In this document: positions 40,616 through 49,518 of the stretch, piece after piece
Layout of the letters: each line of letters begins with the position of its first letter
Position numbering within the stretch: position 1 is the stretch's first letter
Assembly: GCA_052161605.1 (NCBI GenBank)
Contig: CP197409.1
DNA: 64,000 bases
Source: JBKCUI01 sp052161605
GTDB taxonomy: Bacteria > Planctomycetota > Planctomycetia > Pirellulales > Pirellulaceae
Direction: 5' to 3' (one strand)
Notes under the pieces: generated by a model
Told to the model about the DNA's origin: nothing
What the model saw: the letters and a program-made list of their open reading frames with translations, nothing else
The model's database searches: none
Program-made: the position numbers and the translations under genes

Positions 40616-43237
40616 TTAAACCGGAGTGGGACGCCATCCGCTCTCCGCGTTATCGTCTACCCGCACCGCTTTCTGTTCTTCAACATTGATTTGCAGGGAA
40701 CGTTGTCGTTCTGCTTTTGCCCTCTGTAAGGATCTGAAGTGCTTGTAGCAATCGGTTCCCCATATGACGGCGATTACCACGGCAGCGACAAAACCCGCGA
40801 AGGGGGGATTAGCCTGAAAGCCATTAAGAAGCAGGATCAACGACGCGGAGGCAATCGCGAATGACGTGACTGCGACTTTAACCAAGATGGTGGTGCTGGC
40901 CCGTTTGGTCTCGCTGCGAGCAATCGCTCGTCGCGCATTGGAGTTTGCTAGTTCACGTAGAGCGTTCATATCGACCTGAGGAGTCGGCCCCCTGCGGTTT
41001 GTTTCCGACCGGGGTTGTTCTGCGGTCGCCTCGGAATCAGCTGGAGGCTGTCCTACAGGTGCTAATTTGGCAGCCCGATTCATAAACTCGCTTCGGCTGC
41101 GTGGTGCCGACTTGACGGTTAGTTCATCTAGCGGCGAGCCTGGATTGTCAGCACCATCCGCCCCTTGCTTAACCCGTTGCAGCAACTTCTGCATGTACTC
41201 TTCGATTGATTCTTCTCGCTCTGAATCGTCGGAGCTTACGTTACTAACACCCTCGGCCAGCCTTTGCGACGTCGGTTGCTCAAACGTTTCGGATTCCTCT
41301 GTTTTGAGCAAGCTGCCCTGCTTCCAGTCGAAGGAGGGGAGTTCTGGCGGGGCGTCAAGGATACTGGTTCTGTCTAGTTCAAACGATGTTGGCAAGGACT
41401 CTTCCTCTTCGTCAGGATCGAGGAAGTCAGGGTCTGATTCAAGTTCGATCGTTGCCTCGTCTTGTCTCGACGTGTTTGAGTACGAGAAACTATCAAATTT
41501 GTTGTGCAGAGATTCTGGAATTTCATCATTCTCTTCATACTCTACGGAGAAGCTAGGCTTTTCGACGGACTCTAGTTGCTCTTCCTCGGTTTGAATTTCC
41601 GAGAGCATCTGTCGCAAGCGAGCTGTGAGGTCTTGACTCTCGCTAGTAGGGAGGTCGTGATCGTCAATGTCGCCACTGCTGTCCGACAATTCCTCATAAT
41701 TGGTTGGAGAGTAACGGAACGATTCAGAGTCGAGAGGAGGCTCATAGTGGACCTGTTGTTCAGCATACTCCCGGGGCTCGTCCGAGGCAAACTCGGGCTC
41801 GTCAGTTACAGACTCAGGCTGGTCACTAGCATGTTCTGGGTAATCCGTCATTGGTTGCTTAAGATAAGCAGCCAAGGGAGAGCTAGACAGCTCCGAGTAC
41901 TCATTACTGTAAGCGTTGTCATCAATGCCCTCGAAGCCCTCGTCGATGAGAGGGTCGTCCGATGAACCATTTACGGAGGGGGACGCGGATGAATCTAACT
42001 CTTCCGAAGGCGGGGCATTTAGAAAGTACGCTTGACCGCTTAATGGCTGCGGTTCGTAGTATGTCTCTTCCAGTTGCTGCTCTAGAGCCACCTGCTCTTC
42101 GATCGACTGCTCATAGGGTGATGCTGGTTCAGACTCAAAGTACGGCTCCGACTGACCGTATGCGGGATAGTTGGTCAAGCTCTGCGGGTGTAGTTCCGCA
42201 CTGTATTCCGCTGGTTGCTCGGGCTCTACCTGATGCTCGTACCCTACCTGATGCTCAGAGGTAGCCTCATGGTCTGGATAGGGAGATTCCTGTTGCGCTT
42301 GGTAAAAACTCGATCCCGAATCCTCCTGAGGAGCGTAGAACGCTTCTGACTCGTTCGATTGTCTCCAATCGTAGGAGGTGGGGGGCTCGGCGGGTGGACT
42401 GTGTTGGAGGCTGGTTTCCAGTTGTTCACGCCAGCTAAACAAGTCGGACAGTTGCGATTCTGCAGCAGCAACAAAGTTGGCTAATTGGTCGGTTGTACGT
42501 TCGCTTTGTGCTGACAGATCGCTTAACTTTGCCAGCAAGCCCTCGAGTGTTTCTTCGATCGGTCCAATCGTTTCGACTCTTAGTTGATCGACGGCATGGG
42601 CTTGCGAGTCCAGTCGGCTCGCCAAGCGTTGTTCGAGGTCATCTGCCAACGACTTGCTCATGGCGGCAAATTGCGCTGCCAAATCCACCGGTTCCGACTC
42701 GGGGGCTGTTTGGGATGCAACTTGAATTCCCTCGATGGCAGATTGCAGGTGGCCTAGAGTCGACTCGAGAGCCTCCAGGCGTGCTTCCGTTTGCTTATTG
42801 AGAGGGTTTTTGATGTCGCCGAATGAGAGAGCGTTTGCTTGAGCGGCTAGTTCATTGGATCGGATGACGCGGGGTATCGATCGAGACTGGCCCAACTCCG
42901 ATTTCGGTATGATTTCCAGTTGAATGGTACCGAGTTGCAGGATAGTTGTCCGTTCGATTAACAATTCCCTTATTGGTCGCCCAGCTACTTTCGTGGTATG
43001 CGGTGCTTTAAGGAGTATGAATCGCTTGCCAAACACCAGGGTGGCGTGGATATCTGCCAAGCCTGCGTCCGGCAGAGAGACCACGCAGTTTGGGCTCGCC
43101 CCGATGGTGCAGTGTTGGTTCAGGACTGAGATCTCACCCAAAAGATGCGCAGCCTCGTCATACCATCGAACTTCGCCGAGGATTTCAGTGGTGCTGGATG
43201 CCATATCGGCCCGAACGGTGGTTTGCGAAGTCAGCAT
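40616..43237 (-). CDS. Large acidic FHA-domain protein with C-terminal membrane helices
   Basis: About 873 residues from MLTSQTTVRADMASST; the frame is open to 43459 but the earlier codons look non-coding. An FHA domain lies near residues 25-120 (CTIGASPNCVVSLPDAGLAD, FVLLKA-type strand), although the usual Arg/Ser/His phospho-threonine contacts are only partly evident. A coiled-coil stretch follows (LEALESTLGHLQSAIEGIQ, several MSKSLADDLEQR heptads). Then come ~450 residues very rich in Glu, Ser, Pro, Tyr and Gln, probably disordered. The C-terminus has two membrane helices (VAVTSFAIASASLILLLNGF and FVAAVVIAVIWG). Role unknown; it may be a membrane scaffold. Confidence 0.75.
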   Translation of the reverse strand: MLTSQTTVRADMASSTTEILGEVRWYDEAAHLLGEISVLNQHCTIGASPNCVVSLPDAGLADIHATLVFGKRFILLKAPHTTKVAGRPIRELLIERTTILQLGTIQLEIIPKSELGQSRSIPRVIRSNELAAQANALSFGDIKNPLNKQTEARLEALESTLGHLQSAIEGIQVASQTAPESEPVDLAAQFAAMSKSLADDLEQRLASRLDSQAHAVDQLRVETIGPIEETLEGLLAKLSDLSAQSERTTDQLANFVAAAESQLSDLFSWREQLETSLQHSPPAEPPTSYDWRQSNESEAFYAPQEDSGSSFYQAQQESPYPDHEATSEHQVGYEHQVEPEQPAEYSAELHPQSLTNYPAYGQSEPYFESEPASPYEQSIEEQVALEQQLEETYYEPQPLSGQAYFLNAPPSEELDSSASPSVNGSSDDPLIDEGFEGIDDNAYSNEYSELSSSPLAAYLKQPMTDYPEHASDQPESVTDEPEFASDEPREYAEQQVHYEPPLDSESFRYSPTNYEELSDSSGDIDDHDLPTSESQDLTARLRQMLSEIQTEEEQLESVEKPSFSVEYEENDEIPESLHNKFDSFSYSNTSRQDEATIELESDPDFLDPDEEEESLPTSFELDRTSILDAPPELPSFDWKQGSLLKTEESETFEQPTSQRLAEGVSNVSSDDSEREESIEEYMQKLLQRVKQGADGADNPGSPLDELTVKSAPRSRSEFMNRAAKLAPVGQPPADSEATAEQPRSETNRRGPTPQVDMNALRELANSNARRAIARSETKRASTTILVKVAVTSFAIASASLILLLNGFQANPPFAGFVAAVVIAVIWGTDCYKHFRSLQRAKAERQRSLQINVEEQKAVRVDDNAESGWRPTPV

Positions 43238-43634
43238 GGGAGTCCGGCGTTGGAAGCGCGAGATGTAGACGTACCTAGGGGGGGTATCGACCTCATAGCT
43301 GGCACGGACTTGATGAAAACCAACTGGGAACGGTTCTTTTTTGCTCGAAAGATGCCATATTGCAAAACTGTCCAACCGAGCCTTGCGACTAAACGGATGT
43401 TTAATGCCAAACGAATCTTCATAAGAAATTCTGCTTGAATGCGCAAGTCTATTCTGCAAAAGAGTTTACCATCTTGTTGCGAAGAGCTTAAAGAAGAAAA
43501 GCTAATTTCAATATCGCGATTCGAGAAAATCGAACTTTAAGGCGATTCTTCCGTACTATAGTTTCAGTGAACGTAGCCTCCCCCCCGGCAGGGCTACCCC
43601 TTTTTCTTTCAGGAAAGGCATAAGGTCATAGTCT

Positions 43635-44012
43635 ATGGCGAGGAAGGATGCGTTAGATAAGCTGCGTGATGTTCTGCTGCTCAGGCGTGAGGCCCTCAAG
43701 CGTGCGTTAGATGGCGACTTGAGTATGTTGCAGACCCTTTCTCAGGAGGGAGGGGATGTGATGGATGCGGCCATGGACACTGTGCAAGACGAAATCTCCA
43801 GTCAATTGATTGAGGTGGAGAGCCGGGAGTTATCCCAAATCGAGGATGCCCTCAATAAGATCAAAGAGGGGGGATACGGCGATTGTGATGTTTGTGGCAA
43901 GGCGATTCCAATCGCACGGCTTCAGGCGGTTCCGTATGCCGTTACTTGCATTGATTGTGCACGAAATCAGGAGAATCCCTCCACTCGGGTCTACGGCGAA
44001 AACTACAGCTGA
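43635..44012 (+). CDS. DksA/TraR-type zinc finger protein
   Basis: 125 residues with a coiled-coil N-terminal half (about 20-80) and a C4 zinc finger (CDVCGKAIPIARLQAVPYAV followed by CIDC). This is the DksA/TraR fold that enters the RNA polymerase secondary channel. It is shorter than E. coli DksA and similar to many small bacterial homologues; the coiled-coil tip lacks a clear DxxDxA motif, so full DksA activity is uncertain. AGGAAAGG precedes the start. The PanB-like gene follows after 22 bp. Confidence 0.9.
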   Translation: MARKDALDKLRDVLLLRREALKRALDGDLSMLQTLSQEGGDVMDAAMDTVQDEISSQLIEVESRELSQIEDALNKIKEGGYGDCDVCGKAIPIARLQAVPYAVTCIDCARNQENPSTRVYGENYS

Positions 44013-44033
44013 GCAGAGCTGAAGAGCAAGCTA

Positions 44034-44933
44034 ATGCAACCAGACCCACCGAGTTCCAGTATCCTACCATCGCGTGACGCTCATAAGCGAGGGTTGCACC
44101 GAATTATGACGATGGGTGGTCAGTACGGGACTCGCAACTATACCATCAAGCACTTACAGAGCTTGAAAGGAAAAGCGATTCTCACCGAGACCATGCCCTT
44201 CACGACCAAAGAGGCGGCAGCAGCGGAGGAAGCAGGAATCGATACGCTGAAAGTCAAGTTCGATCCACAGAATCCGGCAAGCGCGATTGAGATTCGCAAG
44301 GCAGCCCCCAATACATTCATGACATTTTGTATTGGATTGACTAAGGTTGCGACGGTGCAGGAAGCTGTTCGAGCAGGCTTTGACGCTATGGACGCTGGAG
44401 CAGATGCGATCATGTGCCAATGGGGTCCCGAGTTCATCCGAGCTGTGTCGAGCGTCGGCATTCCGGTTCAGGCACACGCCGGACTGGTACCCCGTTTGAG
44501 TACTTGGACGGGAGGGCTGAGGGCGGTTGGAAAGACGATCGAGGAAGCCATCTGGGTGTTCGAGCAGATTAAATCCTACGAAGAGGCTGGAGCATGGGCA
44601 GTCGAGGTAGAAGTCGTACCGGCTGAGCTACTCGCAGAGATTTCTAAACGTACCAGCTTGGTGACGTCGTCCATTGGAGCGGGCAGCGGGGGCGACATTC
44701 AATTCATGTTTGCAGAAGATATTTTAGGCAATCATGCTCCGCCCTATCCTCGGCACACTAAGCAGTATCGAAACCTGTTCAAAATGGAGCAGGCAATTCA
44801 AGCCGAGCGAGTCGCAGGCTTCCGTGACTTCATTGAAGATGTCAAAGGCGGGTTATTTCCTGGCCCTGAACACGTTGTCAAGGCACCGGAAGGGTTGATC
44901 GAACAATTGCGTTCCAGAATCGACCAGTCCTAG
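44034..44933 (+). CDS. PanB-like ketopantoate hydroxymethyltransferase family enzyme
   Basis: 299 residues. The fold family is shown by AHAGLVPRLSTWTGGLRAVG, GAWAVEVEVVPAELLAEI and SIGAGSGGDIQFMFAEDILG, which match PanB's GHVGLTPQ, GAFAVVLECVP and IGIGAGxxxDGQVLVxxDxLG. PanB adds a hydroxymethyl group to 2-oxoisovalerate in pantothenate synthesis. Several positions differ from classic PanB (for example the leading His of GHVGL is shifted and the metal Asp region is weak), so it may act on another 2-oxo acid. The active-site Glu in EVEVVP is kept. Confidence 0.75.
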   Translation: MQPDPPSSSILPSRDAHKRGLHRIMTMGGQYGTRNYTIKHLQSLKGKAILTETMPFTTKEAAAAEEAGIDTLKVKFDPQNPASAIEIRKAAPNTFMTFCIGLTKVATVQEAVRAGFDAMDAGADAIMCQWGPEFIRAVSSVGIPVQAHAGLVPRLSTWTGGLRAVGKTIEEAIWVFEQIKSYEEAGAWAVEVEVVPAELLAEISKRTSLVTSSIGAGSGGDIQFMFAEDILGNHAPPYPRHTKQYRNLFKMEQAIQAERVAGFRDFIEDVKGGLFPGPEHVVKAPEGLIEQLRSRIDQS

Positions 44934-45008
44934 GCCGCGCAATGAACCTTGCAGAGCACCAAAGTTTCCGTTGATGTTGGTACCACGTGCTCACTCAGCA
45001 ACGGAATT

Positions 45009-45947
45009 CTATTTTGGTCGCAGGCTTGAGTTTTCTATGATGACATTCAGAAAAGTGCGACGGATTGCATCGTATCCCCGGTCGTTCGGGTCTTCGACGT
45101 TGGAAAAGAACCAGTAGTTGGGATCTTGCCATTGATATGTTGTTCGCCAGAATTGCCGGCAGTGGGAACCGTGCCCGAGGAATACCTCATATATGGGAAC
45201 CATATGGACATGTTCGCGAGCTTGGACACACTCTAAAATGACACCGTTGTAAGCAGCATGGATCGCTAAACCATCCGGCCACCTGGGAAGATAGATGCTC
45301 GGGGCATCCCCGACACCGTCTGTTGGATCGTATATGTTCGCAAGATAAATTTCGCATCCGCCAGGAAATCGTTCCGTTATTAAATCTAACATTGCGGCCA
45401 GTCGCGTGCGAAACGACGCAATCCACGGTTGGGCTTGTTCGAGTGTCGCCCCATACATGGCGCATTCGCGAGGCGTTGATCGACCATAGCTGTGAATCAA
45501 GTCATTACCACCCGTTGTCAGAACCACGATACCGAAAAGATCCTCGGATTGGACCGCCAAGCGGTCTTGGATCATCTCCATGTGCTGTCTGGAGTTGGAA
45601 CCAGAAACAGCAAGATTCTTTGAAGTAAGGTTGGGGAGAACGGCTAGTAACGACCGTCCTTTCATATCATCGAATTCATCCGTCGGATTTTGAATCAAGC
45701 GATTGAAGAACGTGCGGCCAGGTTTACTAGCCCCGAGTCCTGCTGTGATGCTATCGCCGATACCGACTAAATGGACTCGTCTGTCTGTCCAGACCGACTG
45801 AAATGGTTCGATGGGAACGGCGGGACCAGCTGGGCCGTTTCCTGTTGGACGCAATAGGAAGTAGTTCACATAGAAAACGGAGCCCCCAAGAGTTAATACA
45901 GCCGCTGCGATCAGTAGAAACACTCTCAGTCCGGATATGTTTATCAT
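45009..45947 (-). CDS. Membrane-anchored SGNH hydrolase, catalytic His apparently replaced
   Basis: 312 residues with an N-terminal hydrophobic anchor (about residues 8-30, FLLIAAAVLTLGGSVFYVNY). SGNH block I is GIGDSITAGLG (nucleophile Ser), block II VSGSNSRQ (Gly), block III TTGGNDLIHSYG (Asn). In block V the family has D-x-x-H-P-N; here the sequence reads VEDPNDRGYDAIRR, with Asp where the His should be. The enzyme may be inactive, use a different residue, or be a binding protein. Confidence 0.85.
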   Translation of the reverse strand: MINISGLRVFLLIAAAVLTLGGSVFYVNYFLLRPTGNGPAGPAVPIEPFQSVWTDRRVHLVGIGDSITAGLGASKPGRTFFNRLIQNPTDEFDDMKGRSLLAVLPNLTSKNLAVSGSNSRQHMEMIQDRLAVQSEDLFGIVVLTTGGNDLIHSYGRSTPRECAMYGATLEQAQPWIASFRTRLAAMLDLITERFPGGCEIYLANIYDPTDGVGDAPSIYLPRWPDGLAIHAAYNGVILECVQAREHVHMVPIYEVFLGHGSHCRQFWRTTYQWQDPNYWFFSNVEDPNDRGYDAIRRTFLNVIIENSSLRPK

Positions 45948-46002
45948 GTTTAGAATGGTAGGAGTTCGTTTTGTCTGGTGGCGAAACGCCAGCCCAAAAC
46001 GG

Positions 46003-47730
46003 TTATTCTCCTTTTTGGATCGGCTCGATGATTAGGATTGGCTCGATGATTACGTGCTGGGCGTTAAGTGGGGCAACCTGATGAGTGGTTGTCTGGTCAT
46101 TTGGCCAAGTAACGATCACTTCCGCCTGGGTTGCAACTCCCAGGCCAAAGTGCAAACGCTTGCCGTAATGAGATTGGTAGCCACGTCCTAAGTGTACCAT
46201 ACGAATTTGCTCGTCGATGTTGGAGCGAACGATTACCTTGGCGCCGCAAGCATCTCGATTCGAGGAGGTGCCCACCAGCTGGATTTGCAGCCAAGAATTC
46301 GGAGTTGAATCGGCTTTTTCATCAGACAGTTGGTTTCGAAGGAGTTGCGGTTTTGATTGTGCATTGAGAACCACGATGTCAATCCGACCATCATTGTCGA
46401 GATCATCGAACCCAGCGGCACGGCTGCTTTCCTCGACTTGCAGGGGAGGGCCGGCATTCAGGGTTGCATCGGTAAAGCGGCCTTTACCGTTGTTGCGAAG
46501 AAGATAGTTTCTAACCTTCACTTTGGTGCGGTCATCAATGTATTGGATGTTGTCCAAGAAATGCCCGCAAGCGACAAAAATGTCTATATCCCCGTCGTTG
46601 TCAAAATCCTCCAATCCGACTCCCCAGTTCACATGCGGATAAAGGGTAGTCTCGATCTTGGAGATATGAGTTACATCCTCAAAAAGACCACTCACAATCT
46701 GGCGGTAGAGAACCGGCATTTCCTCTTGGTACGTGGTCGTAAAGAAATCGATCAAAAGATCCCCGTCTAGATCGGCTGCTTCGATTCCCATATTCCCATT
46801 GGATCGACCTGCTCGATCGATAGCGACCCCGCTGGCAGCGGCATCCTCTGTAAACTTGCCTGTGCCGTCATTGATGAATAAAAAATTCGGGAAGCTATCG
46901 TTGGCGACCAGAATGTCGGGATGTCCGTCACCGTCGAAATCTCCAGCAATGACTCCCATGCCCGGTTGCGGTCTAACTCGAATGCCGGACTCTAGGGAAA
47001 TATCTTGGAAGGTACCGTCTCCTAGGTTTCTAAACAGGAAATCATCCTCTGGCGGAAAGTCCTTCGGACCAGGATGAAACAGATAGTCTCCGATGCGTTG
47101 TTGAAAGTGTTTATCAAAGGTGAACTTTTGATAGTTTGCGACATAAAGATCAAGGTTTCCGTCTTGATCGATATCGATGAAACAAGCCCCTGCACTGAAC
47201 TTGGGACCATTCGCGATGAGTGTCGTGCTTGGCCATGCTGTAAAGGTGCCATCGCCGTTGTTTTCGTAAAAGACATTTTCTCCGAAGTTGCTGACGTACA
47301 AATCGAGATCGCCGTCGTTGTCGTAGTCCCCAGCGACGGCACCGAGTCCATAAGAAACGTCCCCAACGCCGGCTGTTTCCGTAACGTCAACGAATCGAAA
47401 GTTTCCGAGATTTCGATAGAGCCTATTGGTGCATGGCGGTTGCGTGGCATCGGTACCGATCGCGGGAGGAAGCTCTGAACCGTTGACAAAATAGATATCG
47501 ATTAGGCCATCGTTGTCGAAATCGAAGAGGGCTAACCCAGAAGCCATAGGTTCCACGACATAGCGTTCGCCGCGAGCACCGTTTTCGTGCACAAACTCGA
47601 TCCCGGAATCTCCAAGCATCTCTTTAAAGTGAACGATGGGTTGCTGACTGGGGGAATCCTGCAGTCCGGAAGCAGATTCAATCCCACAGAAAAGGAGAAC
47701 TAGAGTAAGGATTGTTGGGATTAGTCGCAT
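46003..47730 (-). CDS. CRTAC1-type FG-GAP/ASPIC-UnbV secreted protein (paralogue 1)
   Basis: 575 residues, signal peptide MRLIPTILTLVLLFCGIESA. Repeated calcium-binding FG-GAP motifs build a propeller: DFDNDGLIDIYFVNG, DYDNDGDLDLYVSNFG, DIDQDGNLDLYVANY, DFDGDGHPDILVANDS, DFDNDGDIDIFVACGH, DLDNDGRIDIVVLN. The C-terminus is an ASPIC/UnbV domain (GRGYQSHYGKRLHFGLG). It should be periplasmic or extracellular. Two further paralogues lie on the opposite strand at 49515 and 55493. Confidence 0.93.
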   Translation of the reverse strand: MRLIPTILTLVLLFCGIESASGLQDSPSQQPIVHFKEMLGDSGIEFVHENGARGERYVVEPMASGLALFDFDNDGLIDIYFVNGSELPPAIGTDATQPPCTNRLYRNLGNFRFVDVTETAGVGDVSYGLGAVAGDYDNDGDLDLYVSNFGENVFYENNGDGTFTAWPSTTLIANGPKFSAGACFIDIDQDGNLDLYVANYQKFTFDKHFQQRIGDYLFHPGPKDFPPEDDFLFRNLGDGTFQDISLESGIRVRPQPGMGVIAGDFDGDGHPDILVANDSFPNFLFINDGTGKFTEDAAASGVAIDRAGRSNGNMGIEAADLDGDLLIDFFTTTYQEEMPVLYRQIVSGLFEDVTHISKIETTLYPHVNWGVGLEDFDNDGDIDIFVACGHFLDNIQYIDDRTKVKVRNYLLRNNGKGRFTDATLNAGPPLQVEESSRAAGFDDLDNDGRIDIVVLNAQSKPQLLRNQLSDEKADSTPNSWLQIQLVGTSSNRDACGAKVIVRSNIDEQIRMVHLGRGYQSHYGKRLHFGLGVATQAEVIVTWPNDQTTTHQVAPLNAQHVIIEPILIIEPIQKGE

Positions 47731-47982
47731 CGCTCGATGAATTGCGATTGGGAGAAAAGGTCATTTGGAGAAATCGTACCTGGAGTACCACCATCAACCC
47801 AAGCCAACTTGATCGCAAACGGCGGGAATTTTTGTGATACTCAAGCTAGAACGCGATCCTAGCACGGAGAAATTGTTTCCGGTGCGTACTATTGTAGCTT
47901 GAGCACGTGGCGAACGGCGTTTACATTATCAAAAGCCAACCCGCAAGGTGCGTTAGGATGTCTTTAGAGTGTTGCTAACATT

Positions 47983-49518
47983 ATGAATCAGGCCGCTAAT
48001 CCCAATCCCAGCTTTACGCCCACGCTCATTCTGCTGGGCATTGTAGCTTGTTTGGCGGGAGCGGCTGCGGTTGGGATCTATCGATTCGCTGGTTCTTTGG
48101 AGGAAACTGCTCCTGAACTCAGCGATTTGCAAGGACTTGGGGATATGCCGAAGGGGCAATCGACAAGCGGGGCTGCGCAAAACGATCCGTCGGTAATAAC
48201 TCGACCTGCGGCTTCCTTGCCAGAAAGCTTGGTAGGGGAGGAAAGCCGCCTCGCGACTTCAGCCTCGTCAAGTCTCGAAGTGATGGCGGGGGGGCCCAGG
48301 TTACCTACGCTCATGTTGCCTGAGTTTGTCGTGCCGTTGGATCCTGGCGAGTTCGAGATCGAGTGCGAGCGATTTGTGGAGGAATTGGCAACTCAGCAGC
48401 CCGAGAATCCCTTGGCGTTGAATGTGGTCGCGATGTATTACTCGCAAATGCAGCAGACTACGAAAGCTGATGATCTATGGCGGCGTAGCGTGAAATTGGC
48501 TCCCGAGGAGCCACTTTACTACCTAAACTGGGCCACGAATTATTTGAATCGTAGCGAAAGCGAACAAGCTATTGAGGTATTAGAACAAGCCGTTGCACAG
48601 GGGCTTGATAGGAGTTTCTTTGCGTATCAGTTTGCGATATCACTTGCTGCTTTGTCACGGGATATAGAAGTTGAAGAGTTGATCCTCGAGGATGTATCGA
48701 AAAAATCGAAATCAGCAGACATCGCTGCTCCGCTGATGCTGCTGCTTGGGCAATCGCAGGTCAAACTAGGGAAGATTGCAGAGGCTCGCGAAAGTTTTGA
48801 GGCCGCGAGAGCGGGGGGGCTATACAACAAGGCCTTGATCAATGGTTTGTTGACATGTAGCGTGCGACTCAAAGACAAGGAAGCTATCGAGCAGTTCCGC
48901 AAAGAGTTGGAGTCCTTTGCTACCGAGCAGGATGAGTTTGGCCAGAAGCAATTTGACAAACGTTCGGAAGCAGAAATGCGGCGGTTCGGATTGGGGATTA
49001 TTGGCGAGTCGATAGAAGTTTTGCGACGAGCTGGTGACTTGCGATGGGCAGAGGCGGTTGGCTTGAGGGCCGTTTTCCTCGATCCGAAAAACGTGGATGT
49101 TTATCGATTGCTGGCGGAGGTCTACCGAGACAGGGAAGAGCCGCAGAATGAGATGGTGGTTTACGAACGTATTTGCAAGTTGGAGCCTAACGACGCACTC
49201 AATTATTTGTTCTACGCGAGAGCTGCGGCAGATGCAGGTCACGCTGAGAAAGCAGAGGGGATTCTCAAGCATGCGATCGCAATGGCACCTTTGGATCCCG
49301 CATTGTTTGCAGCTATGGGCGAGTTTCTATTGGAGCGTGGTCGAGCAAAAGACGCTGTTTGGTACTTGCGACAAGCCGTATCCCTAGATCCGAGTCAGGA
49401 AGGTAGGCTGCTGTACATTCAAGCCTTAAAGGGAGCCGGAGAAAACGCGCTGGCTCGCGAACAAGAGAGAATACTTAACGGAGCCACTGAGGTTCCGCGT
49501 GTAAGGGCGAACCAATGA
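47983..49518 (+). CDS. TPR-repeat protein with N-terminal membrane anchor
   Basis: 511 residues. One membrane helix near the N-terminus (TLILLGIVACLAGAAAVGIY), a Ser/Ala-rich linker, then TPR-like helix pairs from about residue 125 (WRRSVKLAPEEPLYYLNWAT, AVGLRAVFLDPKNVDVYRLL, ERICKLEPNDALNYLFYARA, YLRQAVSLDPSQEGRLLYIQ). Probably periplasmic, holding partner proteins. Its stop codon overlaps the start of the CRTAC1 gene by the ATGA arrangement, which indicates translational coupling. Confidence 0.9.
   Translation: MNQAANPNPSFTPTLILLGIVACLAGAAAVGIYRFAGSLEETAPELSDLQGLGDMPKGQSTSGAAQNDPSVITRPAASLPESLVGEESRLATSASSSLEVMAGGPRLPTLMLPEFVVPLDPGEFEIECERFVEELATQQPENPLALNVVAMYYSQMQQTTKADDLWRRSVKLAPEEPLYYLNWATNYLNRSESEQAIEVLEQAVAQGLDRSFFAYQFAISLAALSRDIEVEELILEDVSKKSKSADIAAPLMLLLGQSQVKLGKIAEARESFEAARAGGLYNKALINGLLTCSVRLKDKEAIEQFRKELESFATEQDEFGQKQFDKRSEAEMRRFGLGIIGESIEVLRRAGDLRWAEAVGLRAVFLDPKNVDVYRLLAEVYRDREEPQNEMVVYERICKLEPNDALNYLFYARAAADAGHAEKAEGILKHAIAMAPLDPALFAAMGEFLLERGRAKDAVWYLRQAVSLDPSQEGRLLYIQALKGAGENALAREQERILNGATEVPRVRANQ

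Noticed and set aside
41067..41594. Ser-rich 175-residue plus-strand ORF
   Set aside because: It is the antisense of the acidic Glu/Ser-rich part of the FHA protein; its composition follows from that.
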